From Trichomonas vaginalis G3 (taxonomy: Eukaryota; Parabasalia; Trichomonadida; Trichomonadidae): DNA of 64,000 bases. The stretch's first letter is position 1. The number at the start of each line of letters is the position of its first letter. Positions 8,026-19,030 of the stretch are shown here, piece after piece. The stretch is taken from NCBI RefSeq assembly GCF_026262505.1, contig NC_067205.1, positions 24,991,693 to 25,055,692 of the forward strand, given 5' to 3'. The notes beneath the pieces are model-generated. The model searched no databases, was not told the origin of the DNA, and worked only from the letters and a program-made list of their open reading frames with translations. A program made the translations under genes and the position numbers.

Positions 8026-8126
8026 ATACTAACTGAAGTTACAACAGAATATTTATCAGAAAATCAGGATCTTTCTGAGAAACAGATCTTTATTTGCAAC
8101 GATATCCTAACGAGGGTTAATTTAAT

Positions 8127-8483
8127 TTAATTTTTATTTTTTATTTCAAGTTTGAGTAAACTTTCAAGATAATCTATATAAGCCTTTTGATGTTCTTCAT
8201 CTAGATTCTTGTTTAATATGTGATGAATTTGATTTTTTTTTGAAAATTCAAGATAAAATTCTTTTTTATCTTGATCAACAACATGAACAATTCGAGTACA
8301 GCGTAACATTTCATCAATATTTTCTGTTTTCTTCGTTTCTAGATATTTTTCAAATATTTCTTGCGGAATCTCATTTTGATATACCCATTTATTTTTTTCC
8401 GGATGCTGATCTTTGTACTTAACGAAATATTGCTTGACTATTCGCTCAGAAACAACATATTCGATCTCTTTTCTCTTTCTCAT
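8127..8483 (-). CDS. Chromodomain-like small protein next to a MULE transposase
   Basis: A 118 aa protein. Residues 7-50 fit a chromodomain: an initial YVVSERI strand, YFVKYKDQHPEKNKWVYQNEIP in the position of the usual VKWKGY-x-x-x-x-NTWEPE segment (Trp33 matches the conserved Trp), then an EIFEKYLE helix. Chromodomains bind methylated histone tails, and some transposons and integrases use them for targeting. The gene is divergent from the MULE transposase gene (8644) with ~160 bases between, so it may be an accessory gene of that transposon. The C-terminal ~60 residues are unrecognised. Confidence 0.6.
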   Translation of the reverse strand: MRKRKEIEYVVSERIVKQYFVKYKDQHPEKNKWVYQNEIPQEIFEKYLETKKTENIDEMLRCTRIVHVVDQDKKEFYLEFSKKNQIHHILNKNLDEEHQKAYIDYLESLLKLEIKNKN

Positions 8484-9211
8484 TGAATATTTGTGACACT
8501 TTTGAATTCAATCAAATCAAAAATATTTGAAATTGCTAGAATTTTTTTCTTTCTCATGAATATTTGAAATGACTCAAAAGGAAAACTCGTTCGATTCAAT
8601 TCAATTTTGAATCAGAATTTTTTAAGGACCAATAAATCAAATTATGTTAAGAAAATCTTTTTTAACTCAGAGTATCAAAAGTACGTTAAACCTTCAATTT
8701 TATCTCATGTCGGAAAGCGAACCGACAATAGTGGAAGAGAATCAAACTATATCAGTATCCATCCAAGCTATTGTTGATGAAGAAAAAGGAGATGGAGCTG
8801 ATATGCTGGATTTAATTCAAAATGAATTGAATTCCCGTAAAAAATTGAAATATAGAATGGAAATACCTGAAAATCCCCCAATTCCAATTCTCAAGGAAAG
8901 ATATAGCAAATTAAAATTTACAGATCCTACAGAAGCTGCTATATTTATTGCAAAAGATTCATATAATTCTTTTTATCCATTAAATTTTGAGCAAGGAAAA
9001 AAGTTTCGTTGTCCTAACTGCCAATTTTGCATGGAGCTTGTAAAGACTCATGAAAATGGTCAACTTTTCTTCATTCCAGTAATTAAACACAAGCATAGAG
9101 CAAAGCAATGCAAGCCGAGTAACAATATACCAAAAATTCTTAAGTTGCAAGCAGGAAAAAAAGTCTATGAATTAGCAAATTCTGATAATGTTCCTCAATG
9201 CAAAGAAATTT

Positions 9212-10906
9212 GAGTGTGGGACAAACTATCCAGTGTCACTTTTTTATTAACCTTATTTTAAAAAATTAATAAAATAATAATAAAAAATTATTTGAATCTT
9301 TTACATTAATTGTTTCTTTTTTAAAAGTACCTTTAAAGTACAATAAACAAGATTTGAATCTATTGATCCTTGTTGCAAACTTGAATATATTGCTTCAAGC
9401 ATTTTTGAGAGTAGCCCATGCTAGCTTTTATCTCTTCTTGGATACCAAACTGGAGGAGCTCCATAGTGTTGAATATCACGGGCTCCATACAACAAATTGA
9501 ATAAGGTATTTCAAAATTTGAAGGAAATGGTCCATCATTGAATGTAGTGGCCGGGAATTGAATGACATACAGATAGTTTGAGGAAATTTGTTATAAATTA
9601 TAATATAATTGAAGAATTAATTATCAAAACAAGTCTAAGAGCCATTTGTCAGATTTTCCCGAAATGCAAGGTTAAGATTTTAGCAGCGACTAACTTTGAG
9701 TGTACATATATAATTGTTATACTGAGTACTTTCTATCTGTGTTACTTATTTGAGTCTAAGAGCCATTTGTCAGATTTTCCCGAAATGCAAGGTTAAGATT
9801 TTAGCAGCGACTAACTTTGAGTGTACATATATAATTGTTATACTGAGTACTTTCTATCTGTGTTACTTATTTGAGTCTAAGAGCCATTTGTCAGATTTTC
9901 CCGAAATGCAAGGTTAAGATTTAGCAGCGACTAACTTTGAGTGTACATATATAATTGTTATACTGAGTACTTTCTATCTGTGTTACTTATTTGAGTCTAA
10001 GAGCCATTTGTCAGATTTTCCCGAAATGCAAGGTTAAGATTTTAGCAGCGACTAACTTTGAGTGTACATATATAATTGTTATACTGAGTACTTTCTATCT
10101 GTGTTACTTATTTGAGTCTAAGAGCCATTTGTCAGATTTTCCCGAAATGCAAGGTTAAGATTTTAGCAGCGACTAACTTTGAGTGTACATATATAATTGT
10201 TATACTGAGTACTTTCTATCTGTGTTACTTATTTGAGTCTAAGAGCCATTTGTCAGATTTTCCCGAAATGCAAGGTTAAGATTTTAGCAGCGACTAACTT
10301 TGAGTGTACATATATAATTGTTATACTGAGTACTTTCTATCTGTGTTACTTATTTGAGTCTAAGAGCCATTTGTCAGATTTTCCCGAAATGCAAGGTTAA
10401 GATTTTAGCAGCGACTAACTTTGAGTGTACATATATAATTGTTATACTGAGTACTTTCTATCTGTGTTACTTATTTGAGTCTAAGAGCCATTTGTCAGAT
10501 TTTCCCGAAATGCAAGGTTAAGATTTTAGCAGCGACTAACTTTGAGTGTACATATATAATTGTTATACTGAGTACTTTCTATCTGTGTTACTTATTTGAG
10601 TCTAAGAGCCATTTGTCAGATTTTCCCGAAATGCAAGGTTAAGATTTTAGCAGCGACTAACTTTGAGTGTACATATATAATTGTTATACTGAGTACTTTC
10701 TATCTGTGTTACTTATTTGAGTCTAAGAGTCATTTCTACCATAGAACTAGATATTGTCTCTCATTAAATATATATAACTGTAAACTGCTTAATTCATTTA
10801 TCTATTTAGATAAAATTATATTTATATAAGATTTCATGTTATTATTTCATCTTTATTATTTTTTTATTCCTTTGAAAAGTGACACTGGATAGTTTGTCCC
10901 TTTCTC
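9212..10906. mobile_element. Non-autonomous MULE-type element inside the transposase gene
   Basis: 1695 bases with ~32-base terminal inverted repeats. Left 9212-9243 and right 10875-10906 both read GAG, three differing bases, GGGACAAACTATCC, AGTGTCACTTTT inward. A perfect 9-base target duplication AAGAAATTT flanks it at 9203-9211 and 10907-10915, as usual for MULEs (8-11 bases). It has no transposase of its own; most of it is the tandem array at 9632-10721. It must have been mobilised in trans. Confidence 0.9.
9632..10721 (+). repeat. Nine copies of a 121-base tandem repeat
   Basis: Nine nearly identical ~121-base units, beginning GTCTAAGAGCCATTTGTCAG and including CCCGAAATGCAAGG, GCAGCGACTAACTTTGAG and TATACTGAGTACTTTC. 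Only single-base changes are seen (one unit is 120 bases), so amplification is recent. No unique spacers occur between units. Lies wholly within the nested element. Confidence 0.95.
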
Positions 10907-12273
10907 AAGAAATTTTTGCAAAAGAATTGAATATTCCCAATGCAACTTATACGATGTTCCATAATATAGTAAATAAACTTAAAGGAACCACAAAAGGGGA
11001 TAGAATTCAATCTTACAATTATTTCTCAACAATTTTTTCAATCATAAACAAAATCGAACAAGGATTCTGCGAAATGATTTTAGTTAAAGAAGTTAACAAT
11101 GAAATTGAATTGCATACATTTAAGAAAGGTGATGAATTACCTGAAAATTCAAAAGACTTTCAAATTTATTCATTTATTGTAATTCCTCCAATAACTCATT
11201 TTTACATGCAAACACAAGCTTTTTGCGGAATAATTCAAATTGATGGAACATTTTTATTTTGTATTAAAAAAGGAAACTTACTCATTATTGGTACACCTGC
11301 ACCAAATAATAGACTTATCCCTATTGCATTTGCATGGTCTGTTAGTGAAAATACGATAACAATTAAGGATATGCTCACTAAATTGAAATCTTTTATTCCA
11401 CCAAGCAGATTCAAGAATATTTATTCCGATCAAGGTCCGGCAATTATAGCTGCTGTTAGAGAATCAGGCTTTTCTTGCGATCATAAATTTTGCTTACGTC
11501 ATTTTGCAACAAAAAGGGAATACATCAATGTCTATTCCGAAATTGTTGAAGTCGCTTACGCAGACCATCCTCAAAAACGAATTGACTTGATTAAAAAGTT
11601 AGAAACTCGTTTACAAGAGGAATATCCAAACCGCGAAAATAATCAGGATCTCTTTAAGTACTTAGATAGTATTAACCCATTTGAAGGATTCGCTGACTAC
11701 ACCGCTGGCATACTCACAACATCTCTTATTGAATCCCTTAATGCCGAAATTAAAGATAAATGGGATACATATGAACCCGCCGAACTAATTATCCGTCTCA
11801 TTGAACATGAATTCAATCTTGTTAAAAATGTTTTAACAGGTGATTTTAAATCAGATAATATTATCAAAAATCTAAATGAAACTTTGAAACATTCAGATAT
11901 GTTTAGCTCGGTATTATATGATCCAATTCAAGAATTATATTATGCAACTTTTGGTCGCTATACATATTGCGTAAAAATTATGTCAGATTCACAATATTCA
12001 TGCACATGTAAGCACATCGAATTATACGGATTACCTTGTATTCATGTAATCGCCGTATTGAATCACTTTTCGAACAAAAATCTTCTTAAAAATTTGAATG
12101 ATGCAGTTCATGCTCGCTTCAAATGTTCAGAGTTTATGACTCCTGTGGAAGATTTAATGAAATTTTATGTTGACCAAGCATCTTTAAAAATTCCCGGAAT
12201 AAATTTCAACCTGGGAGAGATTGAAAAATTAAGGGGAAAAAGGACTAGGATTAAAGCATTTTACGAAAAGTGA

Positions 12274-13494
12274 TGCTGTGTTGTTAGTTATTTATTTACT
12301 TTTTTTAATATTTTTTAAAAAAATAAAAGAAAATTCAAATAATTTTGTATCTCCCATGATATATCGACCCACGAGTACTAATGTGGCTATAATTAGAGAT
12401 TGCAACTCTATTATGATCATAGTCCGGTGATATACAATAAGATTCAAATTTTGAAAGAATTAAATTAATAAAATCCCGGTGAAAAAAATAAAAACAGCTT
12501 CTAAAAGTATAGTTATCTTAAAATACGAACTTTAACACAAGTTTTTTGATCCAATAGAAAATTGAATTCTTTGAATAAATAAAATATTTTATGTATTAAC
12601 ATATTAAATTTCCTAATTATTTTTTCTTCTTGGGAAAATTTTTGAATTCGAATAGAAAATTCAATAAATTGAAATTGGGTTGAAAGAATTCTCCATATTA
12701 ACTTGTCATATATTTCAGATCATATAAATTAAGTTAATTAAATTTTTTAAAAACCTTAATAGGATAAAAAAAGAATTTACACTCTCTCACTTTGAAAACG
12801 TAGAAAATGCCAATCTATTGGTATACATTTTAGTTTTGTTAAGTTTACAAAACGATTACTCTAGATTTTAAAGATTTATCAAGAATTTAGAGAATATCCT
12901 TCTCAAAACAACTTCAATAGCGAAGGATTAGTATTGAATCGGATTTGTAACATAATTATAGTACATTACAATACAATTTCTCCGACTTTTAAATATTTTT
13001 GAAATATTTACAAAATATGCTCTTTCTGTCATCGATACTTTAATACAGAGCAAATTTAGTAAATGTCATCACGTTATTTTTTCATAAATCGTTTTCGAAC
13101 TTTTGAAATATTTATTTTAAACCAGTTTTCTACATTTAATATGTGAATTATATCAAAAGTAGATGGGCGATACTTGTAAATCTATTTAAACTATTAGTTT
13201 GCTATTATTGAAGAACTTTATAATTTTTTTTTCTTATGTATGGAATTAAAGATAATTTTGCTGATTCCAACTGGTTTTTCTATATGAGTTAAATATGCCA
13301 AGTGAAATTGGACTTGCCAATATTGTAAATTGAAGTATGGACTATATATAGATTTTCATTGATTGATGAATAACTCGGAGTAATGTAATTGTTGATAATG
13401 AAAAATAGTTTTCAATTGCTGGTAAGGGCCAATGTATGTTCAATAGCTCCGAAAGCAAAAAATGCACGTTTAGAAAAAGACGACGACGATTAAA
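12274..13494. other. Gene-free AT-rich stretch
   Basis: No supported gene. An imperfect hairpin at ~12386-12426 (CTATAATTAGAG / CTCTATTATGATCATAG around ATTGCAA) may belong to the MULE 3' region. The rest is long A/T runs without a recognisable repeat. Confidence 0.6.
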
Positions 13495-13743
13495 TTACAA
13501 AATCAATAATGACCCAGCATTTCGCGTACCAAGCTTTTGTGCAATAACAATCCAGTTCCTCGACGCGCTTTCTGTTGCTAACTCAATCAATTTCTTATCT
13601 TCTTCTGATGTAAATTTGCATTTGAGAGAATTATTTTTTGTCTTGGACTGTGAAATCGGCTGAATGATCTCTGTATCGTAGAAGAACTTCATGTATTGAA
13701 GATCTGGTATGAGGGTAGTAATCGGAGGCAAACTAACTTGCAT
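13495..13743 (-). pseudogene. Myb-like DNA-binding fragment
   Basis: An 82 aa frame. Residues ~43-76 (CKFTSEEDKKLIELATESASRNWIVIAQKLGTRNAG) match the first part of a Myb/SANT repeat: acidic helix 1, Trp in NWIVIA, and GTRN. It stops where the third helix (usually QCRERW) should follow, and no frame downstream restores it, so I read it as a truncated R2-type Myb gene. TCATTT on the minus strand at 13761-13766, 18 bases before the ATG, is a plausible initiator. Parabasalids have large Myb families. Confidence 0.6.
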
Positions 13744-13760
13744 CGGGAATCAAAGTATAT

Positions 13761-13766
13761 AAATGA
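13761..13766 (-). promoter_or_regulatory. Trichomonad-type initiator TCATTT
   Basis: Matches the parabasalid initiator consensus TCA-Py-T/A, 18 bases upstream of the Myb fragment start. Confidence 0.45.
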
Positions 13767-14918
13767 TTTGATTTGAAAATTAGTTATTGAGAGCAAAATG
13801 GTCCTTATTCCTCTCAAATTTGGATTTCTGGTTCACAATTAATTGTGAAGCAATCTCAATTTTTGACCTGAAATTTGAATATCAAAATCACAATTTCATC
13901 GTACCGGCAATTGAACAATCAAGATATCGTTAAATCCAAATATCAAAACCAGTTTCTTTTCTTATTTTCCCGTAGGTTGCAATTTTTCTGATTTTTATTG
14001 AAATTTTTTTGATAATTTTGTTAATATTAATTACTTTTACATCACCACGATAAAATTAAATTTTGGACAAATAAAATTTTATACAAACCGAAAATGTGAC
14101 ATAATTCAAAAATAAGAAATATTTGATTTAAAACTTTGTGAAATAATCATTTTAAACATTTACACAGAATATTAATTTTCAAATGCTTCCAAAATATTGT
14201 GAAAATTTTATCAATTGTTCGAAATTTTATTTACATCAGCTTCCATTATTCATCAACAATTATTTCCTCTAATTCACAAATATAGGTATTTCATTTTATA
14301 TTTAGGATCGGCAATTACAAAGGGCTATTCTCTGATTTTATTGCCATTATGACAAACTCACGATTAATTTTATTCTTTTTCAACTTGGAGCAACAGTCTA
14401 TTAATTAACTTGCTATTCATTTTCAAATTTTGTATCCAAATTTTTAGCCTGCGACTATTAACTCCTTACATAAATATCTCGTTAACAAGTTAGCTATGAT
14501 TAGAGATTATTTATGATAAATTCTAGTTTGCTTTGCTTTTTTCTTAAAAATTGTATTCCAAAGCATAAATACCCTATAATTTCTGTAATTCTGCATCATA
14601 GTTATGGCCAGAAAAGCATTTATTATAACTCTTCATAAAAAGAATTGTATCATCGAGGATGATTCTTGCATGAACTTATTTCTGGATATGAAATTATACG
14701 TTCTCTGGGCATATATTAACGAATACTTACTTCATTGATATAGACATTGAAGATTATTCGAATTTGATCAATTATTACCGAAAATAATTAAATTTGTAAC
14801 AGGAAAAGAAAAGAAACGGTATGCTTGGTCAGAAATCAGTTTAATTCATTTCATGCTCAAATCTGACGATAAACGATAGTTCAAATCGAAATTTTGATTT
14901 TTCTTTTTTTAAGATTAA
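13767..14918. other. Gene-free AT-rich stretch before the ankyrin gene
   Basis: No gene or repeat recognised. A TCATTT initiator-like site at 14846-14851 lies 68 bases before the ankyrin gene start and may be its transcription start. Confidence 0.5.
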
Positions 14919-17147
14919 ATGCTTCGAGATGTAGAAATCTATGAAGCGTTAAGGCTTGATGATTTAGCGTATATTCTTACAGTCCGATTTGAGAAACCAT
15001 TATTGGATTTACCTAAGGAAGATACTCCACCTGGCCTCATGAAACAGATGACACTTGTTCAAGCCGCTGCATATTTTAGAGCGGAAAAATGCTTCACATA
15101 CTTCTTTAAAAGAATGAAAAAGGTCAATATCTCATCCGATCAGATACATTTGATTCACTTTGCGGCTGCTGGCGGAAATATCAATATAATATCATCTATA
15201 TTAAATAGAATGGATGTGATTAATAAGCAAGATGCTGATAGAAATACTCCTCTTCATTACGCAGTCAATGACAATAATTTTGAAGTTGCTCGATACCTAT
15301 TAGATTGTCATGCGAATCCAAATGCTCAGAATTCCGAAGGCATTTCGCCAGCACATGTGGCCGCTATCAATGGCAATGTTGCGATTCTCAGATTACTTTA
15401 CGATTCCGGAAGCTCTCTGAAGCAGATAAACTGCATGGGGTGGTTTCCTATCTTCTATGCCGTCAAGTACGGCCACAGTGATGCTGCTTTGTTCTTAGTT
15501 CAAAAACAATGTTTCGATCCTTCAATAGAATCATTCTTTTCTCTCGCACAATTAGCTACCTCATACGGAATGAACGATGTTGTTCGCACTCTCATAAATT
15601 TAGGAATTAATACTTTTCAGCCAAATCACAATTATTGGACGATTATACACTCTGCTGCAGCTTCTGGCAATACAGAGTTATTTATTCACATGTATAATGC
15701 ATTCGGACCAGAACCTTTTTATCAAACTGATAGATTACAGAGAAATGCTGCTCATATTGCAGCAATCAACGGACAATTAGAAATTATCAAAGCAATAGAA
15801 GGTATAGGTATTAATATGTTCAATTCGAAAGATAAATATGGTATGACACCATTCATGCTAGCAGTAGATTGCTCGAATCGACATATTATTGATTATTTAA
15901 TGCCAAAATCAGATTTGTCAGTTACTGATAAGAACGGGCGAACATTACTGCATATAGCTGTGGAAAATAATGATATTCCTTTAACGGGGTTATTCTTAGA
16001 AAATAATTTTGATCCAAATGTACTAGATAACAAAGGTAGAACGCCATTATTCTGCGCAGTAGAGAAGTCTCTTAGGAATCCCATAGTTGTTTTGCTTTTA
16101 CAGCATGGATGCGATCCGAATATAAAGTCATTCGATGGAAATACAATCATATCATGCAGTGTTGTCAAAGCTCCACAGTTGCTTCAAGTCCTACTTGCTG
16201 CCGGAGCTGATATTGTAGCAACAAATAGTAAAGGATGGAATTGTCTGCATTTCGCTGCAATTTCAAGTTCAATTTCGGTTTTTGATCAATTGTTGGCCGA
16301 CCAATCAGCCAAACTACTTTTGAATCAAACTACTAACAATGGCGAAACTCCCTTCTACTTAGCATGCATGAACGGAAAGACGTCAATTGTAATAAATCTC
16401 CTCACAAAAATGGCAAAGATTTTGCAAAAAGTGACACCGGATGAAGGGATTGATTTTCGATTTATCAATCAAGCAGATAAAAAAGGAAATTCGCCATTAA
16501 TGGCTGCAATCCAGAGGGGATATTCAGACATAGCATCGAATCTTCTTAACAACAGCGAAATTGACCTAAATATCCAAAACGATGAAGGCAAGACAGCATT
16601 CCATATTGCTGTTGAGAGCTGGATGAACAAGACATCAATCGATATTTCTAACATTACGAAAGTTTTTGTCAACATGAGAGATAATCAAGGACTTTCGCCT
16701 TTTCTTTTGGCTTCAAAGCTTGGGAATTGCGAACTTGTTGCTGTATTAGTAACAAACCCACGCATCAGGTGCGATCTTATATCCAATGAAGGCATGAATG
16801 CGGCAAATTACGCTGCACATAGCATGAATCGGAACTTGCTTATGATTTTAAAGTACTCAATGAGAGTGGACATGACAAGAAAACACTTCGGAGTCGCTCC
16901 AATTGATATAATTGCAGCAGAACAACACGTTTACAGCGATGAAGAGGAAGAACCATACGAAATAAAGGCAGTGTCTGATTACTCAATTTATGAAGAGGAA
17001 GAAGAATTCATGTACAGCGATACAGAAGATTCTGACCCACAGAATGCTGACGTTCCAGATGCGATGCCAATGTGGCTTCAGAATGGAGATGTTTTTATTT
17101 CTAGAACAAGAGATAATTTGTTTGATAATCAAGAAAATATGAAGTGA
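14919..17147 (+). CDS. Ankyrin-repeat protein, about 17-18 repeats
   Basis: A 742 aa protein made almost wholly of ankyrin repeats from about residue 45 to 680. Repeat cores such as DADRNTPLHYAV, NGRTLLHIAVENND, NKGRTPLFCAV and KKGNSPLMAAIQRG recur every ~33 residues. The N-terminus (MLRDVEIYEALRLDDLAYIL) is not the DUF3447 start common in trichomonad ankyrin proteins. The C-terminal ~60 residues are acidic (YSDEEEEPYEI, EEEEEFMYSDTEDSD) and probably disordered. It presumably acts as a protein-protein scaffold; partners cannot be inferred. The gene is intact. Confidence 0.9.
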   Translation: MLRDVEIYEALRLDDLAYILTVRFEKPLLDLPKEDTPPGLMKQMTLVQAAAYFRAEKCFTYFFKRMKKVNISSDQIHLIHFAAAGGNINIISSILNRMDVINKQDADRNTPLHYAVNDNNFEVARYLLDCHANPNAQNSEGISPAHVAAINGNVAILRLLYDSGSSLKQINCMGWFPIFYAVKYGHSDAALFLVQKQCFDPSIESFFSLAQLATSYGMNDVVRTLINLGINTFQPNHNYWTIIHSAAASGNTELFIHMYNAFGPEPFYQTDRLQRNAAHIAAINGQLEIIKAIEGIGINMFNSKDKYGMTPFMLAVDCSNRHIIDYLMPKSDLSVTDKNGRTLLHIAVENNDIPLTGLFLENNFDPNVLDNKGRTPLFCAVEKSLRNPIVVLLLQHGCDPNIKSFDGNTIISCSVVKAPQLLQVLLAAGADIVATNSKGWNCLHFAAISSSISVFDQLLADQSAKLLLNQTTNNGETPFYLACMNGKTSIVINLLTKMAKILQKVTPDEGIDFRFINQADKKGNSPLMAAIQRGYSDIASNLLNNSEIDLNIQNDEGKTAFHIAVESWMNKTSIDISNITKVFVNMRDNQGLSPFLLASKLGNCELVAVLVTNPRIRCDLISNEGMNAANYAAHSMNRNLLMILKYSMRVDMTRKHFGVAPIDIIAAEQHVYSDEEEEPYEIKAVSDYSIYEEEEEFMYSDTEDSDPQNADVPDAMPMWLQNGDVFISRTRDNLFDNQENMK

Positions 17148-17364
17148 AATAAATATAGAGTTTTAATGTTTTTAATTCAAAAAATCAATTTTGCTCTTTT
17201 TTTTTGTTTTAACTAATAAACTTTATAAGTGTAAACACTTAAATATAATTATGCCAAAATATCAATTGATAACATTAAATCAATATTTATAAATTCTCGT
17301 TAGATCAAACTATAGCCATAATACGAATATAACAAACAATAATAAAATCTAATGTGAATGTAAT

Positions 17365-18759
17365 TTAATGGATTCTGAACTTCCTATTTCTGAGGTCAGT
17401 AATATATTTTTCAGGAACACCTTCTTCTTCGAGCATTTTCACCTTTTGATCTCGGACAGATTCCAAGTTTTCAATGTAATCTTTCTTCATATCCTCGAGA
17501 TGCTTCTGTTCATCAAGATCAACAAGTGGCTGAAGATTTCTTGCTTCAATTTTAGCTCTTATATCATTTTGCAAGTATGTTCTGTATTCTTCATCACGTT
17601 TCCTCTTCTCTTCCAGCCGTCTTTGCCTTTCTTCTTCTTGCTTGCGTGATATTTCAAGTGCCTTCTGGAACTCTTCACGATCTCGTTTAGCTTCTTCAAT
17701 CATACGAAGTTTTTTGATCCGAATTTCTTCTTCTCTTGCGAGTCTCATTTCTTCCTGGATTTTTCGTCTTCTCTCCTGCTCTGAGAGTTCTCTATCTCTC
17801 TGCTTTTTCTCGTTCTCACTTTGCACTCTTCTCATTTGTAATTCATCTTGTTTCTCACCATCATCGATTTCTTTCTGTTGCTGTCTTCTTAAAACATCAA
17901 TCTCTTTTTCCCTCTGTTCTTGACGCCTTCTTTTCTCTTCCTGCTTCTTCCTTTCTTTCTCTGCTTCTTGACGTTGGAATTCAATGAGTTTTTGATCTTC
18001 TTCTAGTTCGCGTTTCTTCTCTTCTTGCTTGCGACGTATTGCTGCTGCATTTGCCTCCATGCATTGTTTTGAGAATTCTTGATTTCTCCGAATTCTTTCT
18101 TCTTGTTCTTTTCTTTCTTCTTCCCTAGCGCGTTTGTAATCTTCTTGTTGGAGCTCAATTTCGCGCTGTCTCTGTTTCCTTTGTTCCTCTGCAAGTTTCT
18201 TTCGTTCTTCAATTTGTTGTAACAAAAATGTTGACATTTGCTTTTGATTTTCTGCTCTCTTTCGTTCTCTTTCTGCGTATATATCTAACGCTTCTTTGCG
18301 GTGGGCTTCAAGTATTTCTGCTTCTTGCTCTGCTCGCTTTTTTTCTTCTTCTTGCCTCTTTCTGTTCTCAATAATTTGGGCTGCTTGTAAAGATTTGATT
18401 CGAGCAACAAGAACATCAGTATTTATAGCTTTAACTTCATCAAGTTCTTCGTTTTGAATAGATCTTGCTTTGGCAAGGACAGCTTCGTTCTTTTTGATTT
18501 GATTTTCAGTTTGCTGCATTTTGGCAACTTCCTGTTTTATTTTATCGTTAGCTTCGATAGCTTCACGCTTTTCGTAGATCTCTTGAAACTTCTGTTTCTT
18601 CTTTTCTTCTTTTTTCTTTTCCTTATTTTCGCGTTCAACAGGTGTTAGATGTTTTGCTTCCTTTTTCATGCGTTTCCAGTCTTGTTTTGATATGATGACC
18701 GCATTATTTCCAACACTTGAAACGGGAGTTCGGTATTTCTTGATGTTGCGATGCCTCAT
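17365..18759 (-). CDS. CFAP45: Cilia- and flagella-associated protein 45 homologue
   Basis: A 464 aa, almost entirely coiled-coil, Arg/Lys/Glu-rich protein of the trichohyalin-plectin-homology type. Three regions fit CFAP45 (CCDC19) as I know it: the N-terminal IISKQDWKRMKKEAKHLTPVER; the segment AVLAKARSIQNEELDEVKAINT near residue 94, like the conserved LLxRANxxRxEQExEIKxLN; and the C-terminus VRDQKVKMLEEEGVPEKYI, like IKRQKLEELRATGLPEKYC. CFAP45 is a microtubule inner protein of axonemal doublets, expected in a flagellate. Start: only 11 bases separate this ATG from the TTAA of transposon copy A, so the promoter must lie in or beyond the insertion. A generic TPH-domain protein is the alternative. 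Confidence 0.8.
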   Translation of the reverse strand: MRHRNIKKYRTPVSSVGNNAVIISKQDWKRMKKEAKHLTPVERENKEKKKEEKKKQKFQEIYEKREAIEANDKIKQEVAKMQQTENQIKKNEAVLAKARSIQNEELDEVKAINTDVLVARIKSLQAAQIIENRKRQEEEKKRAEQEAEILEAHRKEALDIYAERERKRAENQKQMSTFLLQQIEERKKLAEEQRKQRQREIELQQEDYKRAREEERKEQEERIRRNQEFSKQCMEANAAAIRRKQEEKKRELEEDQKLIEFQRQEAEKERKKQEEKRRRQEQREKEIDVLRRQQQKEIDDGEKQDELQMRRVQSENEKKQRDRELSEQERRRKIQEEMRLAREEEIRIKKLRMIEEAKRDREEFQKALEISRKQEEERQRRLEEKRKRDEEYRTYLQNDIRAKIEARNLQPLVDLDEQKHLEDMKKDYIENLESVRDQKVKMLEEEGVPEKYITDLRNRKFRIH

Positions 18760-19030
18760 TCTCGAATTTCTTAAGGGTGCACCCGTATGTACGTTTATTT
18801 GAGAGGAGGAGGATTACCCTCTCAATTTTGATGGATTCGTTAGTTTATTTTCTCGATGAATATGCAATAAATTTTGATTTTTACCTTATCAATATACTTC
18901 ATATAATATACACATGTTCATGTAAAAACTTTTTTCCAAAATCCTCAGGAATTAAGGGATTTTTGAATTTAGGGATGCGACGGTTTTACGCCATGACCGT
19001 TTAAAAATAGAATAATACGCCATTTTTGGG

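Larger units (their letters stand above)
1..8035. mobile_element. Virus-like element (partial; SF3-helicase/HNH type)
   Basis: A block of compact genes and repeats unlike the host genes further right. It carries an HNH endonuclease, a primase/SF3-helicase-type protein, two copies of a small protein, and a small glycine/alanine-rich basic protein. No capsid gene, polymerase or terminal inverted repeat is visible; the left end lies outside the window. The helicase is clearly related to the one inside the Polinton at 40602-41867, and the iteron-like repeats and AGATCT palindromes recur there at 45.9-48.5 kb. I infer a Polinton-related or satellite-like element. The visible genes look largely whole. 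The right edge near 8035 is placed where the duplicated module ends; no target duplication was recognised. Confidence 0.6.
7480..8035 (+). repeat. Second copy of the ~560-base duplicated module
   Basis: Direct repeat of 5466-6030: promoter/start, small domain protein, GGCGGCTTTGTAAATATTTAAGG, hairpin, TACTAACT. Homology with copy 1 stops just after TACTAACT, which I take as the right end of the element block. Confidence 0.8.
8644..12273 (+). pseudogene. MULE (Mutator-like) transposase gene split by a nested element
   Basis: The left part (8644-9211) has a zinc-finger-like segment FRCPNCQFCMEL...KHKHRAKQCK of the kind found before MULE catalytic domains. The right part (10916-12273) has the MULE core: first Asp in IQIDGTF, second Asp in IYSDQGPAI, FCLRHF, a Glu in SLIESLNAEI, and a C-terminal SWIM-type zinc finger CTCKHIELYGLPCIHV. 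Both parts are in one phase. The insertion plus one target copy is 1704 bases (568 codons), so the original gene of ~641 codons would be in frame across the site. In its present state it cannot give full-length transposase unless the insert is removed. The outer ends of this MULE were not found. Confidence 0.85.

Noticed and set aside
9632-10721. Possible CRISPR or coding repeat array
   Set aside because: Continuous 121-base tandem units with no spacers; the short frames that read it merely repeat the unit.
12360-12445. tRNA-like fold with a 7-base loop (ATTGCAA, or TTGCAAT on the other strand)
   Set aside because: The anticodon-like arm is present, but no T-arm GTTCGA motif, no D-arm and no matching acceptor stem could be found on either strand.
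17368-18648. Plus-strand frames over the CFAP45 gene, Phe/Ser/Leu-rich
   Set aside because: Antisense shadows of a Glu/Lys/Arg-rich coiled coil.
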